DNA of 64,000 nucleotides from Trileptium ribeirensis. Taxonomy: Eukaryota > Nematoda > Enoplea > Enoplida > Thoracostomopsidae. Where the stretch lies: the NCBI GenBank assembly GCA_030248225.1, contig JASANE010004934.1, positions 1-64,000 on the forward strand, in the 5' to 3' direction. The first letter of the stretch is position 1, and each line of letters starts with the position of its first letter. This document shows positions 46,603-58,260 of this stretch, in pieces. Made by a program: the position numbers and the translations under genes. Below the pieces are notes generated by a model. It saw only the letters and a list, made by a program, of their open reading frames with translations, was not told the origin of the DNA and ran no database searches.

Positions 46603-48759
46603 ATAGTTATTTCTTTATAAGTCGGCAGATTCTGATGGGATACCAGTCTCATTTTAAAGACCGTAAAATTCTCTATCGAAAATGTTAAGTCTTAATTTTT
46701 GATTTCCTAACGGTTAGCAGTTATGGGCCGGAGCCGCAACTTTCAATTCCGAATTTTCGGATTGACATTTTCTTTCAATTTTAACAGAATGAACACTGGT
46801 AGCTGATAACATTTTAGTATTTGCAATTTACCAGTGTATTTTTCAATTGTGAGCACTGGTAAAATAATATTCAGCTTTGCGTACTAATATTTTCAGGAAA
46901 TCTACTTACTCGCTGTTCGCTACAGGGCGGACCACGTTGGGTAGGGCTCTTCCTATACATATCGAGGCGTTCGAGGAGTCTTACCATCCTATTTATTCGC
47001 GGGTCGGGTATAGCAAGGCTCACCAACCCCGAACAGCTCTACCTGTAAAACTAGTAACTCGCAAGCGAGGGGAAACGAGCGAGCGTGACCTCACACTTTA
47101 CAGACCCAGTCGTTCCTTATGTTCATACAAAATGATAATCAAAGACTAACCTTTTTCTGCGAGCGCAGCATATGCGATTCTTGTAACGCGTTCTAATTAG
47201 CAATAAATCAAAGCAACCCGTCTCTTCAGGATGATCAGGCGAACTTAACCGAGTCTCGAATGTTTGGCTTCAAAGCTTGGCAACATTTCCCAAATCTCGA
47301 ATTTTTGGGTTCAAATGTTAGGGTCTGGTCCTCAAACTCGACCATCATTAATCATGGAAAATATTGACAATACATCAAAAACATTCCTGCCATCGTTTTC
47401 AGCGTAGTCGAAAACCTAGGGACCTGTCTTTTCACGGAGATCTGGCAAAATTAACCAAATCTCGAATTTTACAGTTCACACTACAGGTGGTCCAATGACC
47501 TTTAACCCATTTTTCTGGGTTAGATTGAAGTCCCACAAAAATAACGTAATAGACAAAGTTGTAGCTCTCGTTGAGGCGAACACGGAAGGTGCCCTCCGTT
47601 TTTCGCTGTACCTTCTATTTTTCGAGTTATAGACCGATATATACGCAACTCCAAAACCGAAATTTCAAAAAAAGTTAAATTTTGACCCTTCTGACCCGTT
47701 TCTTACCCGAAACCCGACCCGGAATGCACATCAAACCTACAAAAGAATCATATAGAGACCATAACGGTTCATTAAAAAAAAGTTTGTGAAAATCCATCGA
47801 TCCAGTGTCGAGCTATGAAAGTCACAGACAAACAAAAAAAAGAAATTTTCCCCTATTCGCACGCTAGTAACCTATTTGGGGAAACTCGCTTCGCTCGTTT
47901 CAAATACCAATTTATTTGCTTACGATCACGAACTCTTCTCTAAAATCAATCAACCTACTCAATTATGGGTTTTCTTACAATTACATACACCTGTACAACT
48001 ACAACTATCCAAAATTATAGCAATATACAGTAATAAACCATAGAAATAGCATAAAATAGCAATGAAATTACATGCAAATAGGTGCCTTTATGGCCATAAT
48101 CAACAAAACGAATATAAATGGTACTCAAATAACAATACGTATATATACGGTTATAGCAATTCACGTACAATTCAGGGTACAAATCGGGTACAATTTATCA
48201 ATAAGTACATGCAAGAACAATGATAAATATATATGATCGATCTAATCGTGGTAATGATACATGAGTCCAATAAGCAGATGGGTGCCTTCATGGCAAACAG
48301 AAATGGTATGGTATGATAAAGCAACAACAGTAATAGCATACAAATCATGTCAATGGGTGCCTTTATGGCAAAACAATCAAAATGGTACAACGAAGAACAG
48401 CTATAATGATATTACAATCATCCGGTCCTTAAATAATAACAAGTCCCATTCTGATCACTAACAAGTCGGCGGTGCAAACTTAAATATTGAAAATGCATCT
48501 TGCAAGTCCTGATCTGTACTGTACATAGTGATCATAACTGAGGCGACCACGGGGATTCGCGCAGTCGGTTCACTTAAACGAGGAATCAATACGCGATTTT
48601 CTTGGGTGCAAAAGATCAACGGCTTTTATGCCTGTTCCGACTGTGCGCATGAATACTGTGGTGTGGAGAAAGGGCTTCGTGTCCTTTCAAAGCCGTTCAC
48701 GTAGGGCGTTTCACTTCGGAAGATATCCGTAACTGTTGGCCATAAGACTGTAGCCAGCA
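46603..48759. other. Unassigned DNA
   Basis: No supported gene. A 90-codon plus-strand frame at 46,877-47,149 has no domain. GC-richer motifs CTCGCAAGCGAG (about 47,059) and ACTCGCTTCGCTCGT (about 47,884) are small palindrome-like clusters. Three similar boxes lie at 48,080-48,378 (separate entry). Confidence 0.3.
48080..48378 (+). repeat. Three imperfect GGTGCCTTYATGGC boxes
   Basis: GGTGCCTTTATGGCC (48,080), GGTGCCTTCATGGCAAAC (48,281) and GGTGCCTTTATGGCAAAAC (48,356) are each followed by A-rich DNA with an AATGGTA motif. The minus-strand form GCCATRAAGGCACC is close to palindromic in its core. The role is unknown; this may be a decayed tandem array. Confidence 0.6.
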
Positions 48760-49475
48760 TTAACCTATCTCGTGCACCGAATCGATCATAATTTACGTCA
48801 ATTTGATCTCGGCTTACGTTAAGTCGCATATGATTTGCGCCGTTTCGCTCTTTATTTGCACCGAATTGGTCGTAATTTACGTCACGTTTATCTCGGTTTA
48901 CGTTGAATCGCAGTTGATTCACATCAAATTCGTTTTAATTTGCATCTAATTGGTTTGCGTTGAATTGGTCTGGGCTTACGTTAAGTTGGTCTCTGGTTGT
49001 ATCAATCGTATTTTATTTGCACAGAATTCGTTTTGGTTTATTCGAAATCGATTGCTGTTTGCACCGAGTTGATCGTTGTTTGTACGAAATCTATCGTAGT
49101 TTGCATCAATTTGATCTCGGTTTACGTTTAATCGCGTTTGGTTTGCACCGCTTCGTTATTTATTTGCACCGAATAGATCTTGATTCGCACCAATTTCGTT
49201 TTGATTTGCGCCAAATCGATCTTGGTTTGCATTGAAATGTTCATTTGCACCGAATTACGTTTAGTTTATATTAAATTGCATTTGATATACACTGATTGTT
49301 TCCTGGTTTGCATCGATATCGATCGATACGATTACGCTTACTTCGTCTTGGTTTGCACTGAACAGGGATTGGTTTGCATTGTATTGGTCTCGGTTTACAT
49401 TGAATCGTATTTGACTTGCACCGAAATGAGTTTGGTTTTCAATAGATTGATCTCGGTGCGCGTCGTAACTCGCGG
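48760..49475. repeat. 21-bp minisatellite, array 2 (diverged)
   Basis: About 34 units related to TTTGCACCGAATTGRTCTYGG. Many have TTTACGTTGAATCG or TTTGCATTGAATTG variants and some units are one base short. It extends to the LINE insertion and resumes beyond it (51,978-52,050). Open frames on both strands are a by-product of the 21-bp period. Confidence 0.92.
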
Positions 49476-49484
49476 TGTGAGTAT

Positions 49485-51977
49485 ACCTGGCCAGAAAGTG
49501 TTGACTGGATGATGGACTGCATTCTGTCGTCATCGCTTACGCAACACGTTGAAGTTCCAACTCGCGGCAATAACATTCTTGATCTTATCTTTTCTGACGA
49601 TCCCTTTGCTGTTTCGCATGTCGATACATTGGCACCGCTCAAAACCTCTGATCATCTTTCCGTAATCTTTCGTTTATCAAATGCTACACAAAAATCCCCT
49701 GTCGGTCCCCAAAACAAACAAATTCGTGATTGGTCCCGGGCGCCTTGGAGTAGGATTAGTCAGTCTCTGTCTTCATTTGATTGGAATTGCGTGTTTAGTA
49801 TCCGTGACTGTTCTAATTTTTGGGATATGATGAGTAGCGTGCTTACCCGACAGATCGAGCAAATGGTTCCTTTTAAATCAGGTGCTCGCTTGCGTAAACC
49901 TATTTGGGCCGACGGACTATGCTGGTCGGCGTTGCGTTCCAAGCACAACGCGTTCCGTCAATATAAGCGAACCAACTCCCATACCGCATGGGAAAACTAT
50001 CAGCAGAAATCGCGCATCGCCAGCCATCACATTGACCACTCGATTAGAAACTATGAACAAAAGTTAGCACATAATATTGACAATGACCGGAAGTCTTTTT
50101 TTTGCGTACGCTATGAGTCGACGTAAAGTAAAACCAGTGATGGGTCCCTTGCGCCGCGAAGACTCGTCTTTTTCGTCGTCTCCCAGCGAAGACTGTGAAA
50201 TATTCAATAGATTCTTCAGCTCTGTTTTTAATTCGGATCGCTTTGAGCCGCCTGAAGAAGTTGTTCCAAGGACCAACAACCAGCTCTGTAACTTGAGTTT
50301 TACAGTGGACGATGTTCTTTGTGCGTTGAGTAGACTTAAGCTCCATGCTTCTCCTGGTATTGACAATATTCCGAATATCCTCCTGTATAACTGTAGACAG
50401 GCAATTGCTGAACCGCTGTGTCGCCTGTTTAACCTATCTCTGAGCACATCTTCGTGGCCGAATGCTTGGTCCTTGGCTAAGATTGTGCCGATTCCAAAGA
50501 AAGGAGACATGTCCCTTGCTGGAAGCTACAGACCAATTAGTCTGACTTCAGCCGTCAGCAAAATTATGGAATTCTTAGTTCGTGATCGTCTGCTGTCTTT
50601 CCTCCAAGTGAACAATCTAATCTCTCGTTCGCAGCACGGCTTTCTTCCAAAGCGCTCGACCACCACGCAGCTTCTCAAATTTCTCAACTTGGCAACTGCC
50701 TGCATTGATGATAATGATTGGCTGGACGTTGTATACATCGATTTCCAGAAGGCGTTCGATAAAGTGAATCACGAGGCACTCCTTACCAAATTGAGAATGT
50801 ATGGTATTGGTGGGAGTTTAAACGATTGGTTTAGGAGCTATCTGTCCAACAGAAAACAGTGTGTCATGATCAATGGCGCTACCTCTGGATGGGTGCCAGT
50901 GACAAGCGGTGTTGCCCAAGGCTCCGTGCTAGGGCCTCTTCTCTTCTTACTTCTTATTGATGATGTCGATGATCACACATCATGTGCCGTGTTCAAATTT
51001 GCTGATGATATCAAACTCGCCAGGCGGTTTATTAGGTCCTCGCCATATTTAGAAATTGACAATTTTCAAGCCGACTTAGACAGTCTGTCCTCGTATTTTC
51101 ACCATTGGTCGCTCACTGTAAATGAATCTAAATGTCACGTGATGCATCTGGGGTCTAACAACCCTATGTCCGCTTACTCGCTAGCTAGCAATCTGCTTGA
51201 CATTATTTCACGTGAGCGAGATCTCGGTGTCCTCTTCTGTGACAATCTCAAGTTCTCTGAACACTGTGCGGTAGCCGCGCGCAACGCACACAAAGTTATC
51301 TTCGTCCTCCGCAGAACCATTCAACGTTGGACAAAAAAGATTTGGCTGCAACTATACAGAAGTCTAATTCGTCCGCATGTGGAATATGCTGTAAATGTGT
51401 GGTCTCCATATCTAGAGCGAGACATCCACGTTCTGGAGAAGGTCCAGAGACACGCTACCAAGCTGTTGCCGTCCATCCGTCATCTACAATATCCTGAGCG
51501 GTTGCAGTATCTTCAGCTGCAATCGTTAGCTACTAGACGACTACGCAGCGATTTGATTCTGCTGTTCAAAATGATTCACGGTCTAGTAGATGTCGATGTG
51601 TCTGACTTTTTCTTGCCTGGTTATTCTGGTACAAGGGGACATGACTTAACACTGCAGACCAAAAGCACGCCGCGTCTCGATATCCGCAAAAACTTTTTCC
51701 CATACCGAGTTGTGAGAATTTGGAACGATTTGCCCCTGCAGTTGTATGGGCGCCATCTGTGCCGTCGTTCAAGCATCGTTTGCACAACGCTGATGTACTT
51801 CCTGTAATCTAATTTGTATATTTTGTTTCTTTTCAATCTCGAACCTCGCGCCTGCGAGGGCATCATCTCCCACATGGTACGACAGAATCTTCGATGTGAA
51901 ATTGAAACGATTCTTTGCCTCATCTGTAATGTACCTTGGGAGAAGAAAGGTACATATAAAGGTACATATGTATCGCA
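49485..51977 (+). mobile_element. 5'-truncated CR1/L2-like LINE inserted in the minisatellite
   Basis: Coding starts in the C-terminal part of an APE endonuclease, so the copy is 5'-truncated as is usual for LINEs. The 3' end has two copies of a 12-bp AAAGGTACATAT unit (about 51,949-51,972) instead of poly-A, as CR1/L2-type elements often have short tandem tails. Minisatellite lies directly before and after, so the element landed inside that array. Confidence 0.8.
49509..51807 (+). pseudogene. LINE ORF2: endonuclease end plus reverse transcriptase, two frameshifts
   Basis: The first frame (49,509-50,126) has the end of the APE endonuclease with TRGNNILDLIFSDD and the catalytic-region motif SDH, then a basic linker. 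A run of eight T (50,096-50,103) shifts the frame, and the second frame (50,077-51,807, 576 codons) holds a complete RT. It contains SYRPISLTSAVSKIMEF, QHGFLPKRSTTTQL, motif A VVYIDFQKAFDKV, motif B GVAQGSVLGPLLF, catalytic FADD (about 51,000-51,011), and the C-terminal RKNFFPYRVVRIWNDLP typical of CR1/L2 clades. A second one-base loss near 51,735 replaces the usual ending; the expected APSVPSFKHRL words are seen in the other frame. Only these two slips separate it from an open reading frame, so the copy is rather young. Confidence 0.9.
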
Positions 51978-52050
51978 CCTGGTTTGTACCGATTTGGTTT
52001 TCGTTTGCATCGAATTGGTTTTGGTCTGCACCTGGCTTCTCCCTAAAAAG
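51978..52050. repeat. 21-bp minisatellite, short remnant 3' of the LINE
   Basis: Three to four units (GGTTTGTACCGATTTGG, TTTCGTTTGCATCGAATTGG, TTTTGGTCTGCACC) continue array 2 beyond the LINE. A C-rich tract (about 52,056-52,126) follows. Confidence 0.85.
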
Positions 52051-52704
52051 GGAGGGGGCGCCCCCCCTTCTTTGACCTCCCCTCCCTTCGGACCGACTTC
52101 CCCCAGCTCACTCACCCCCCCCCCTTAATTTGTTTCCTGAACCCTTAGCGGTAATATAACTTAATATTAATGATTTTTCGTTTCATAATATTACTACTAT
52201 ATTACTACGTACCTAAATATAAGGAAAAGTGTATATAAAAAATATATATAATTATTGAGCGGAGCGAGGCGAAGCGTTTCTATTTTCTCTCTGGGAGTAA
52301 AAAGGTCGATGTCCGTCCGTTCGTTCGTTCGTTCGGTCCGACGGATCTCAAGAACCACTGAACCGATTTTTAAAAAAACTATTTTTTGTTTGAAAGCCTA
52401 TCATGTCAGAGTGTGCACCTGATATTTGGGATTAAAAAATTTGAGTGGTTAATTAGTAATTAGCTAATTAGTTAAGCTTATGCAGCTAAAATAGAGAATT
52501 TTGCAATATTTGTGTTATTTATTGAAATAGAATCGTTTCTAATAAACCAATATAGGTTTTTGGGTCGAAGAATTCAAATATAATATTTTACCAATGATAG
52601 AGCCCTATGCAATGTAGTTACAAGAACATGAAATTGAGTACATTCGTAATGCCACAGCCCAAGCTCCGCTCACAAATGTAGTTCCACTACCGACTAGTAT
52701 ATAT
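52051..52704. other. Unassigned DNA with C-rich and CGTT-type tracts
   Basis: Contains the C-rich tract up to 52,126, then AT-rich DNA. At 52,257-52,350 is GAGCGGAGCGAGGCGAAGCG followed by a (CCGT/TCGT) tetranucleotide run. A GCTTCGCTCCGCTC segment at 53,800-53,815 resembles the inverted form of the first motif. No gene. Confidence 0.4.
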
Positions 52705-53092
52705 CTGGCCTTTCCACAGCCCTCCGAAAAGTGGGGGGCGAAAACTTCGGGGGGCCCCCATGTTCATTCTCGGGGGAAATTTCAAAGTGGGGGGTATAAA
52801 TTTTGCTTAAAAATACAAAATATTTCCATATTTTCATGCATTTTTACTACTGTGAACGTACTTTCAAGCTAAAAAACAATATTTTAGCATTATAAATAGT
52901 GGTAATTAATGTTTAAAAAAACAATTTGCAAACAAAGAACATAAATTTTCAGACATAAAAAATTTTTGGAATTAGTTGAACATGGGGGTTTCGGCCGAGT
53001 GGGGGGGAAGGACATGGGGGAACATCTCACGAACATGGGGGGATTTGGAAAGTGGGCCCCCCCACCCCCCCCCCCCACTGTGGACAGGCCAG
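52705..53092. mobile_element. Small TIR element D, copy 2
   Basis: 388 bp with TIRs CTGGCCTTTCCACAG and (inverted right end) CTGGCCTGTCCACAG. Full-length match to 16,792-17,150. It is better preserved, with G/C-homopolymer-rich subterminal regions on both sides. Flanks are TATAT-rich, so the target duplication cannot be read unambiguously. Confidence 0.82.
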
Positions 53093-53220
53093 TATATTAT
53101 ATGTACACTTTAATATATACAATTATATATATGTATGTATAAATTCGAAAATCCTCCCTTGTCGACCGTTCTCCCAGCTCGAGTGGGGGCCCCCAGCTCA
53201 TTCCCCCTTGATTTTGGAGC

Positions 53221-53724
53221 TTAGGGAGAAGCCAGTGCACTGAATTGAGTTTGGTTTGCATTGTATTGATCTTGGTTTGCTCTGAATCGTGTATGATTTG
53301 TACCGGTTTGATTTCGTTTGCACCGAATTGATCTGCGTTCGCACAGAATAGTATTTGATTTACACCGGGTTGGTTTTCTTTTGCACCGAATTGATCTGGG
53401 TTTGCACCGAATAGTATTTGATTTGCACCGGTTTGGTTTTTGTTTGCACCGAATTGATCGATTTTGCACCGAATTGGGTTTGGTTTGCGTTGGTTCGAAC
53501 TTGAACTCGTAGTCGGTTGCTGATGTTGTTGCTCTTTTTTCTGGTTCGGGTACGTATGAGTCAAATTCTTGGATTGTGTCTTCCAGTTCTACCCTTGTAC
53601 TCATATTTGTTGTCATATCTCTTGCATTTTCGTTTGGTGTTGATTCGCCGTTTTCGACGTTCTTTTCTTTTGTCGTCAATTCTTTGCAGATTGTTGCGCT
53701 AGGTGGTGTACTCCGAAGTGGCAT
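53221..53724 (-). CDS. Minisatellite-bodied gag-like ORF, copy 2
   Basis: A minus-strand ORF of 167 codons. Residues 1-70 are non-repetitive and acidic/hydrophilic, beginning MPLRSTPPSATICKELTTKE and containing TNMSTRVELED. The rest is made of 7-residue repeats of the type RCKPRSI or VQTKPNS, depending on frame. The N-terminal part matches the decayed segment at 29,160-29,010 at protein level, and both lie the same distance after similar leader sequence. This argues for a real translated ORF of one element family. There is no zinc knuckle or enzymatic motif. The strongly basic, Cys-containing repeat frame (RCKxxxx) may bind nucleic acid; that is speculation. The C-terminus stops soon after the array. 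Confidence 0.55.
   Translation of the reverse strand: MPLRSTPPSATICKELTTKEKNVENGESTPNENARDMTTNMSTRVELEDTIQEFDSYVPEPEKRATTSATDYEFKFEPTQTKPNSVQNRSIRCKQKPNRCKSNTIRCKPRSIRCKRKPTRCKSNTILCERRSIRCKRNQTGTNHTRFRANQDQYNANQTQFSALASP
53230..53510. repeat. 21-bp minisatellite, array 3
   Basis: About 13 units, close to TTTGCACCGAATTGATCTGGG. Two consecutive 63-bp blocks (about 53,318-53,440) repeat the same order of three unit types ending GATCTG(C/G)G, GTATTTGA and GGTTTTY, a higher-order repeat. One 20-bp and one 19-bp unit shift frame within the array. Confidence 0.95.
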
Positions 53725-53956
53725 TTAATACTTTAGATTTTAAATGGGTCTTGCGCAAAACGTCCCGATTATGAGGCTTATTAGTTGCTATTACAATAAA
53801 TGCTTCGCTCCGCTCAATAAATATTTTGGCTTATGCTTTATTTAGGCTTAGGGATTAGTTTTTGGTGTTCAAAAAATACTGATCACTTTTATTTTATTAC
53901 TGCTGTTTCCCACTTTTTCACGACATCGTGGTCAGCATATTATTTTCTGATGAAAT

Positions 53957-55560
53957 GATGGGGGTAGGAGTTGGCTGTGGAATTTCGTATTATGACGGCT
54001 ATCGGAATTAAAAAGTGGAGGAGATTCGTCACCGAAGATTGCGTGGTGCGAATATACGGTTGGCACGCGTTCTTTATTTTTCGCGACTAGTACTGATGCC
54101 CTATATTTTGCGATGCGGGGGCTCTGTCTAAATGACTCTTGGTTGAGATAAGTAATCACCCAAACGCGTAGTTGATAACGTTTATTACAAAATTATAAAA
54201 TGTTAAGGCACCAATATTATACACGCGCCCCGTAGTCTTTTAAAGCACCGTTCTTTTTGGTACCAGCTGCTTTCGTTATAGGAATTTACCGGCTAATTCA
54301 GCTTTTAGTTTCTCGATACTAACTCGGCTACTGTCGCTTCACTAAATTCTTCAATTCTATTAGCGTTACGATTTGGTTATAGTTAGTTCTAGAAAGCATC
54401 TTTTGAGGTTGATACAGTTACCTCCTGACTTGAATAGCCAAACTGCACATGTATCTAGATAACTTAACCCAGGACCTAGATTTACGCCAATGCTGTCCTT
54501 ATTTGATACACCTGACCTGATTGACTGTCAAATGCGGTATAGTTTGAGTGGAACCGGTTAAAGTTTACGTTACCTATTACATTACTAAGGCTCTTTTGAG
54601 TTGACACAACCGATCCCCGGAATTGGTTGGCCGATTGCAAGGTTAATTAATTAGCTTAAGCTAAGCCTTAGGTTTACGCTACTACGTGCCGGTTAAGTTA
54701 AATAATCGCCCATGGACTTGGCTGGCAGACTACGTTATTAAAATTGTATAGCAGCAGTCGACTGCAATTCAGTTAAAGTTTGTCCGTCCGGAACGACCCC
54801 CGGAATTGGCTGATCGCACAGAGGAGAGATATTTTTGGCCCCCGAAATTGGCTGGCCAAAAATAATACTTAGGAACTATCGGCGGCTCGAGGGGGGTACT
54901 CGAATCCTCGCACTTCACTGACCCGGTATACTCAAAAATATCACTACTTGATGAGCCACCCCAGAATTGGCTGGCAAACCCAACAAGCAATACTACTACC
55001 TCGGCACATACGAGTCTGCTATCCTGGTTTTACTCAATAGATACTTATATAATGACCGAAATTTGTAAATTATTACTGAGTCCTATTATTAACTATTAGG
55101 ACGCCATTGCTAATAAAGTTTACGCCACGCGAGGAAATTGTTATTACTAAATTATTTACTAATAACTTTAACAATACTTAAATGTGAAGCATCTCAATTA
55201 TTAAGCTCCATTCTTTAAAACCCGCAAAAAACCAAGATATAAAATCGAAGACACCAACTTTTGCATGCAATTGTTTTTGCGTTAATCTGCTAATATACAC
55301 GGCGCAGAACACTAGCTAAATAACTCCACGCTTTAAAAGCTCCCATTAACATCTATGCTGCTTTCAGTTATCATCGCAATCAATATACAAGAAAAAACCA
55401 CTGCCGCTAACATATATAACTCGCGGTTAGCTAAGTAACCGTCTACTGTAACCAGGAACGAAAAGCAATATATAAATTAAGACAGTTAGATTCAAGAACC
55501 CACCAACTTTTACGAAGTTCAGGTACAAACTGACTAAAGCGAAATTAAGCTGTGCTAACA
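53957..55560 (-). repeat. Paired leader/LTR-like unit U3
   Basis: Same landmark order as U1: GGGGGTAGGAGTTGG, TATGACGGCTATCGGAATTAAA, AGATTCGTCACCGAAGATTG, TTTATTACAAAATTATAAAATG, then seven boxes with (A/T)TTGGCTGGC or related cores (54,420-54,980). It lacks the CCTACCAGACCCC end, so its high end is truncated where U4 begins. Confidence 0.6.
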
Positions 55561-55580
55561 CATATTTATTTTATTTGTTT

Positions 55581-57342
55581 TGGCGGGGGTAGGAGTTGGA
55601 AGGTATTTTTATAACGGCTATCGGAATTAAAAAATGGGAGGGGATTCCTCACTGGAAGATGTGGTGTTCGTACGCGTGGCCAGTAGTATGCCGGCGGAAT
55701 AGTAATATTGGTCTCTTGACCTTTGGCTCGCGTCTATCCTATCTCTGCGTACCTTGGTTCGTATAGCGCTGCGGCGTGTCTATTTCTATTTGCTCTGATG
55801 ATTATTCCAACACCAAACCAGCAAAGACAAAATTAAAAGTTTTATTCAAAATTAGTAGAATATATAGAATACTGAGCTTAAACACATGTCTTATAATATG
55901 CACGTCACTATGTCTACGACTTATGTGACTTGTTTAGTTTCCAATATGGTCAACCACTAGCTGTAATAATTGCACCATTCGCTTTTAGTTTGTTTCCGTT
56001 GGCAAGCCTTGTTTTACCTTTTTGATTACTAACTCAAATTTGAGCTTAATGTTATTCTAATTATATACTTGTAATATTATGGTTTAGGTTAGCGCCTGAT
56101 TACTATTTGATTCTCTTGTGAAGTTTATACGAAGCCTTCCGGACGACTAGACCCATACGTTTATTTAATTACCTCAGCCTAATGTCTTAAATTTACACTA
56201 ATACTTTCCTTAGAGCCATACAGCTCCTCGCCGAACGATTCACTACAGGATATTGATACGTCAACACTTTTCCCTTATGGGTTTGTACGAAGCCTTCCGG
56301 ACGGCTATACCCGTACGTTTAATTAATTACCTTATCCTATGGTCCTAGAATTACACTAATACTTGCCTTTATATTAATGTTCCCGCTTCCAAACGGATAG
56401 CTAGGCCCGCTATAACTAGTTAGTAGTTGGCAGTTACTATCTAGTGATTACAAAATGAATTACTTGGTCTGGTTACCCGCGTCCCGAACTCACCCTGGGA
56501 GTACTCAGGTACTTTCGTTCCAAGCTAACTCCATGGGGTATTTCTCAGCTACGGTGTACACTTTGGGACCGTAATGGTACCGTAATGGTTTTATTATTTC
56601 GCTTTGCAAAGTTGTTTTATAACTCAACGTTAATTTTCTTGAGAAAACACGGCATACCGCTGCTTAACCAATAGATTTTATAGGTCCAATCACTTCCAGG
56701 CTCCAACACCAAAGCTTATAATCACCAAGTAAAGCTAAAGAAAAACACCGATAAAAACGTAAACATAAAATTCGTATAATTCGTGTTGATAATTTAAAAA
56801 CGATATCTGCTCGCTAGGTACGCAACCATCTAATAAATGCAAGATAATTAATTAAGTCGATCGTGCCAGGTATTACAGTCATATACAAAACCCCGAAAAT
56901 AAGTCCACTTTCGCCTATAAAACAAGATTAAGCTATAATGGTGTTATTCCGCTACAATTCACGAAACCTAGTCGCAGACGGCGCCCACTCAATCAAAGAC
57001 TGAAGAAAAGAAACTTGTAAGAAGCTAACACAAGTTAGCTAAGTTAGGTAATTAAATTAGTGCTAATTATGCAAATTAGCACCAATTGAAAACAAGGAAA
57101 CAGAAGAACAAAAGAAAAACCGAGGGAGGGATATAAGGGATCTGGTGTGCAACCCGGGTTTTTTAGTAAATTTTGGTGGTTTTGGGGCAAATTAAATTAA
57201 AAAGGTTAGGATTAGTAAACTTTTGTAAATTTTGATATTTAGTTTTAGGTAGGGAGCGATATAATAAACTAATAGAAATTTGAGCTAAAATTTTTTAGAA
57301 TTTAAGACCCTAGGACCTTTGGTAGCCTACCAGACCCCGACA
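55581..57342 (-). repeat. Paired leader/LTR-like unit U4
   Basis: GGGGGTAGGAGTTGG and ATAACGGCTATCGGAATTAAA near the low end, four boxes with TTCCGGACGGCTA-like cores (56,120-56,410), and the high end TTTGGTAGCCTACCAGACCCCGACA. Together with U3 it precedes the minisatellite ORF at 53,724, the same order as U2-U1 before 29,165. AT-rich non-repetitive DNA follows above 57,343, so this is the outer edge of the element or of a solo fragment. Confidence 0.6.
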
Positions 57343-58260
57343 CGGATTCCCGACACTTAGAGAAACCCCGCATATAAATACATTTATTTAAATACAAATA
57401 TATTTTTATTGTCCCTAGCTATATAATTAACACTGGCTATATTGATAAGATATGTATTTATTACGAAATGGACACAAATAATATAGCAGTGTGTTTATAT
57501 ATAATGTGCCGCTTTAATTATTATTATATTTTAATATTATGTTTCAGCAAAAATCCTCCATTTCTCGTACCCTGTTCAAGTTTTTCGTTAAAAACTTAAT
57601 TTTCTATTTTTGCCAATTTCGTTCAAATTTTCTCTCCTTAAACCCTCGCAAAACTATAAACGTTTCCTAAAACAATGCTCCTTATTCTCTTTTCAAATTT
57701 TTCGTTAAAAACTTAATTTTCTATTTTTGCCAATTTCGTTCAAATTTTCTCTCCTTACACCCTCTCAAAACTATAAACGTTTCCTAAAACTATGCTCCTT
57801 ATTCCCCATAAAAATTAAACCGAAGTTAAATTCAAGTCGCATGCTTTTTCAATAAAGTTCTACTTTCCGTTTCCTCACACACTTCTTTCAAAATTTCGCC
57901 TTTATTCAAACGTTTTCAATTACTCTAATCCTTTTAAATTTAAAAATCTTATTATGACATCGTTTATTTTCATACTATATTAAATTCATTGCATTTTGAT
58001 TAATTTTTTATTTACTTTTATTTCTCTAGTTTAATTTAAACACTTGTATTTCCGGTTTAATCTTATCTTTGTCTATTAACTTTTTATATTTTATAGATAC
58101 TTTTGTTGACATTTCCTTTATTTGATGTAACTTTACGTCTATTTTATTTATATTTAGTCTTATCCCAAAGCGGCGCCACATTTGCTTAATAATTCTAAAT
58201 TTGTTCCTACACTGTTTTTCGCTCCAAACGTGACTTTTATAGTAATCCTATAACATTGAA
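57343..58260. other. AT-rich flank with a tandem duplication
   Basis: Non-repetitive pyrimidine- and AT-rich DNA except for the 117-bp duplication at 57,578-57,806. No gene. Confidence 0.4.
57578..57806. repeat. 117-bp tandem duplication
   Basis: Two adjacent near-identical units, each containing TTTTTCGTTAAAAACTTAAT, CAATTTCGTTCAAATTTTCT and AACTATAAACGTTTCCTAAA. A handful of differences marks a recent event. Confidence 0.95.

Noticed and set aside
48760..49475. CRISPR-like appearance of regularly spaced repeats
   Set aside because: Units are directly adjacent 21-mers with no unique spacers, in a eukaryotic transposon setting with no cas genes.
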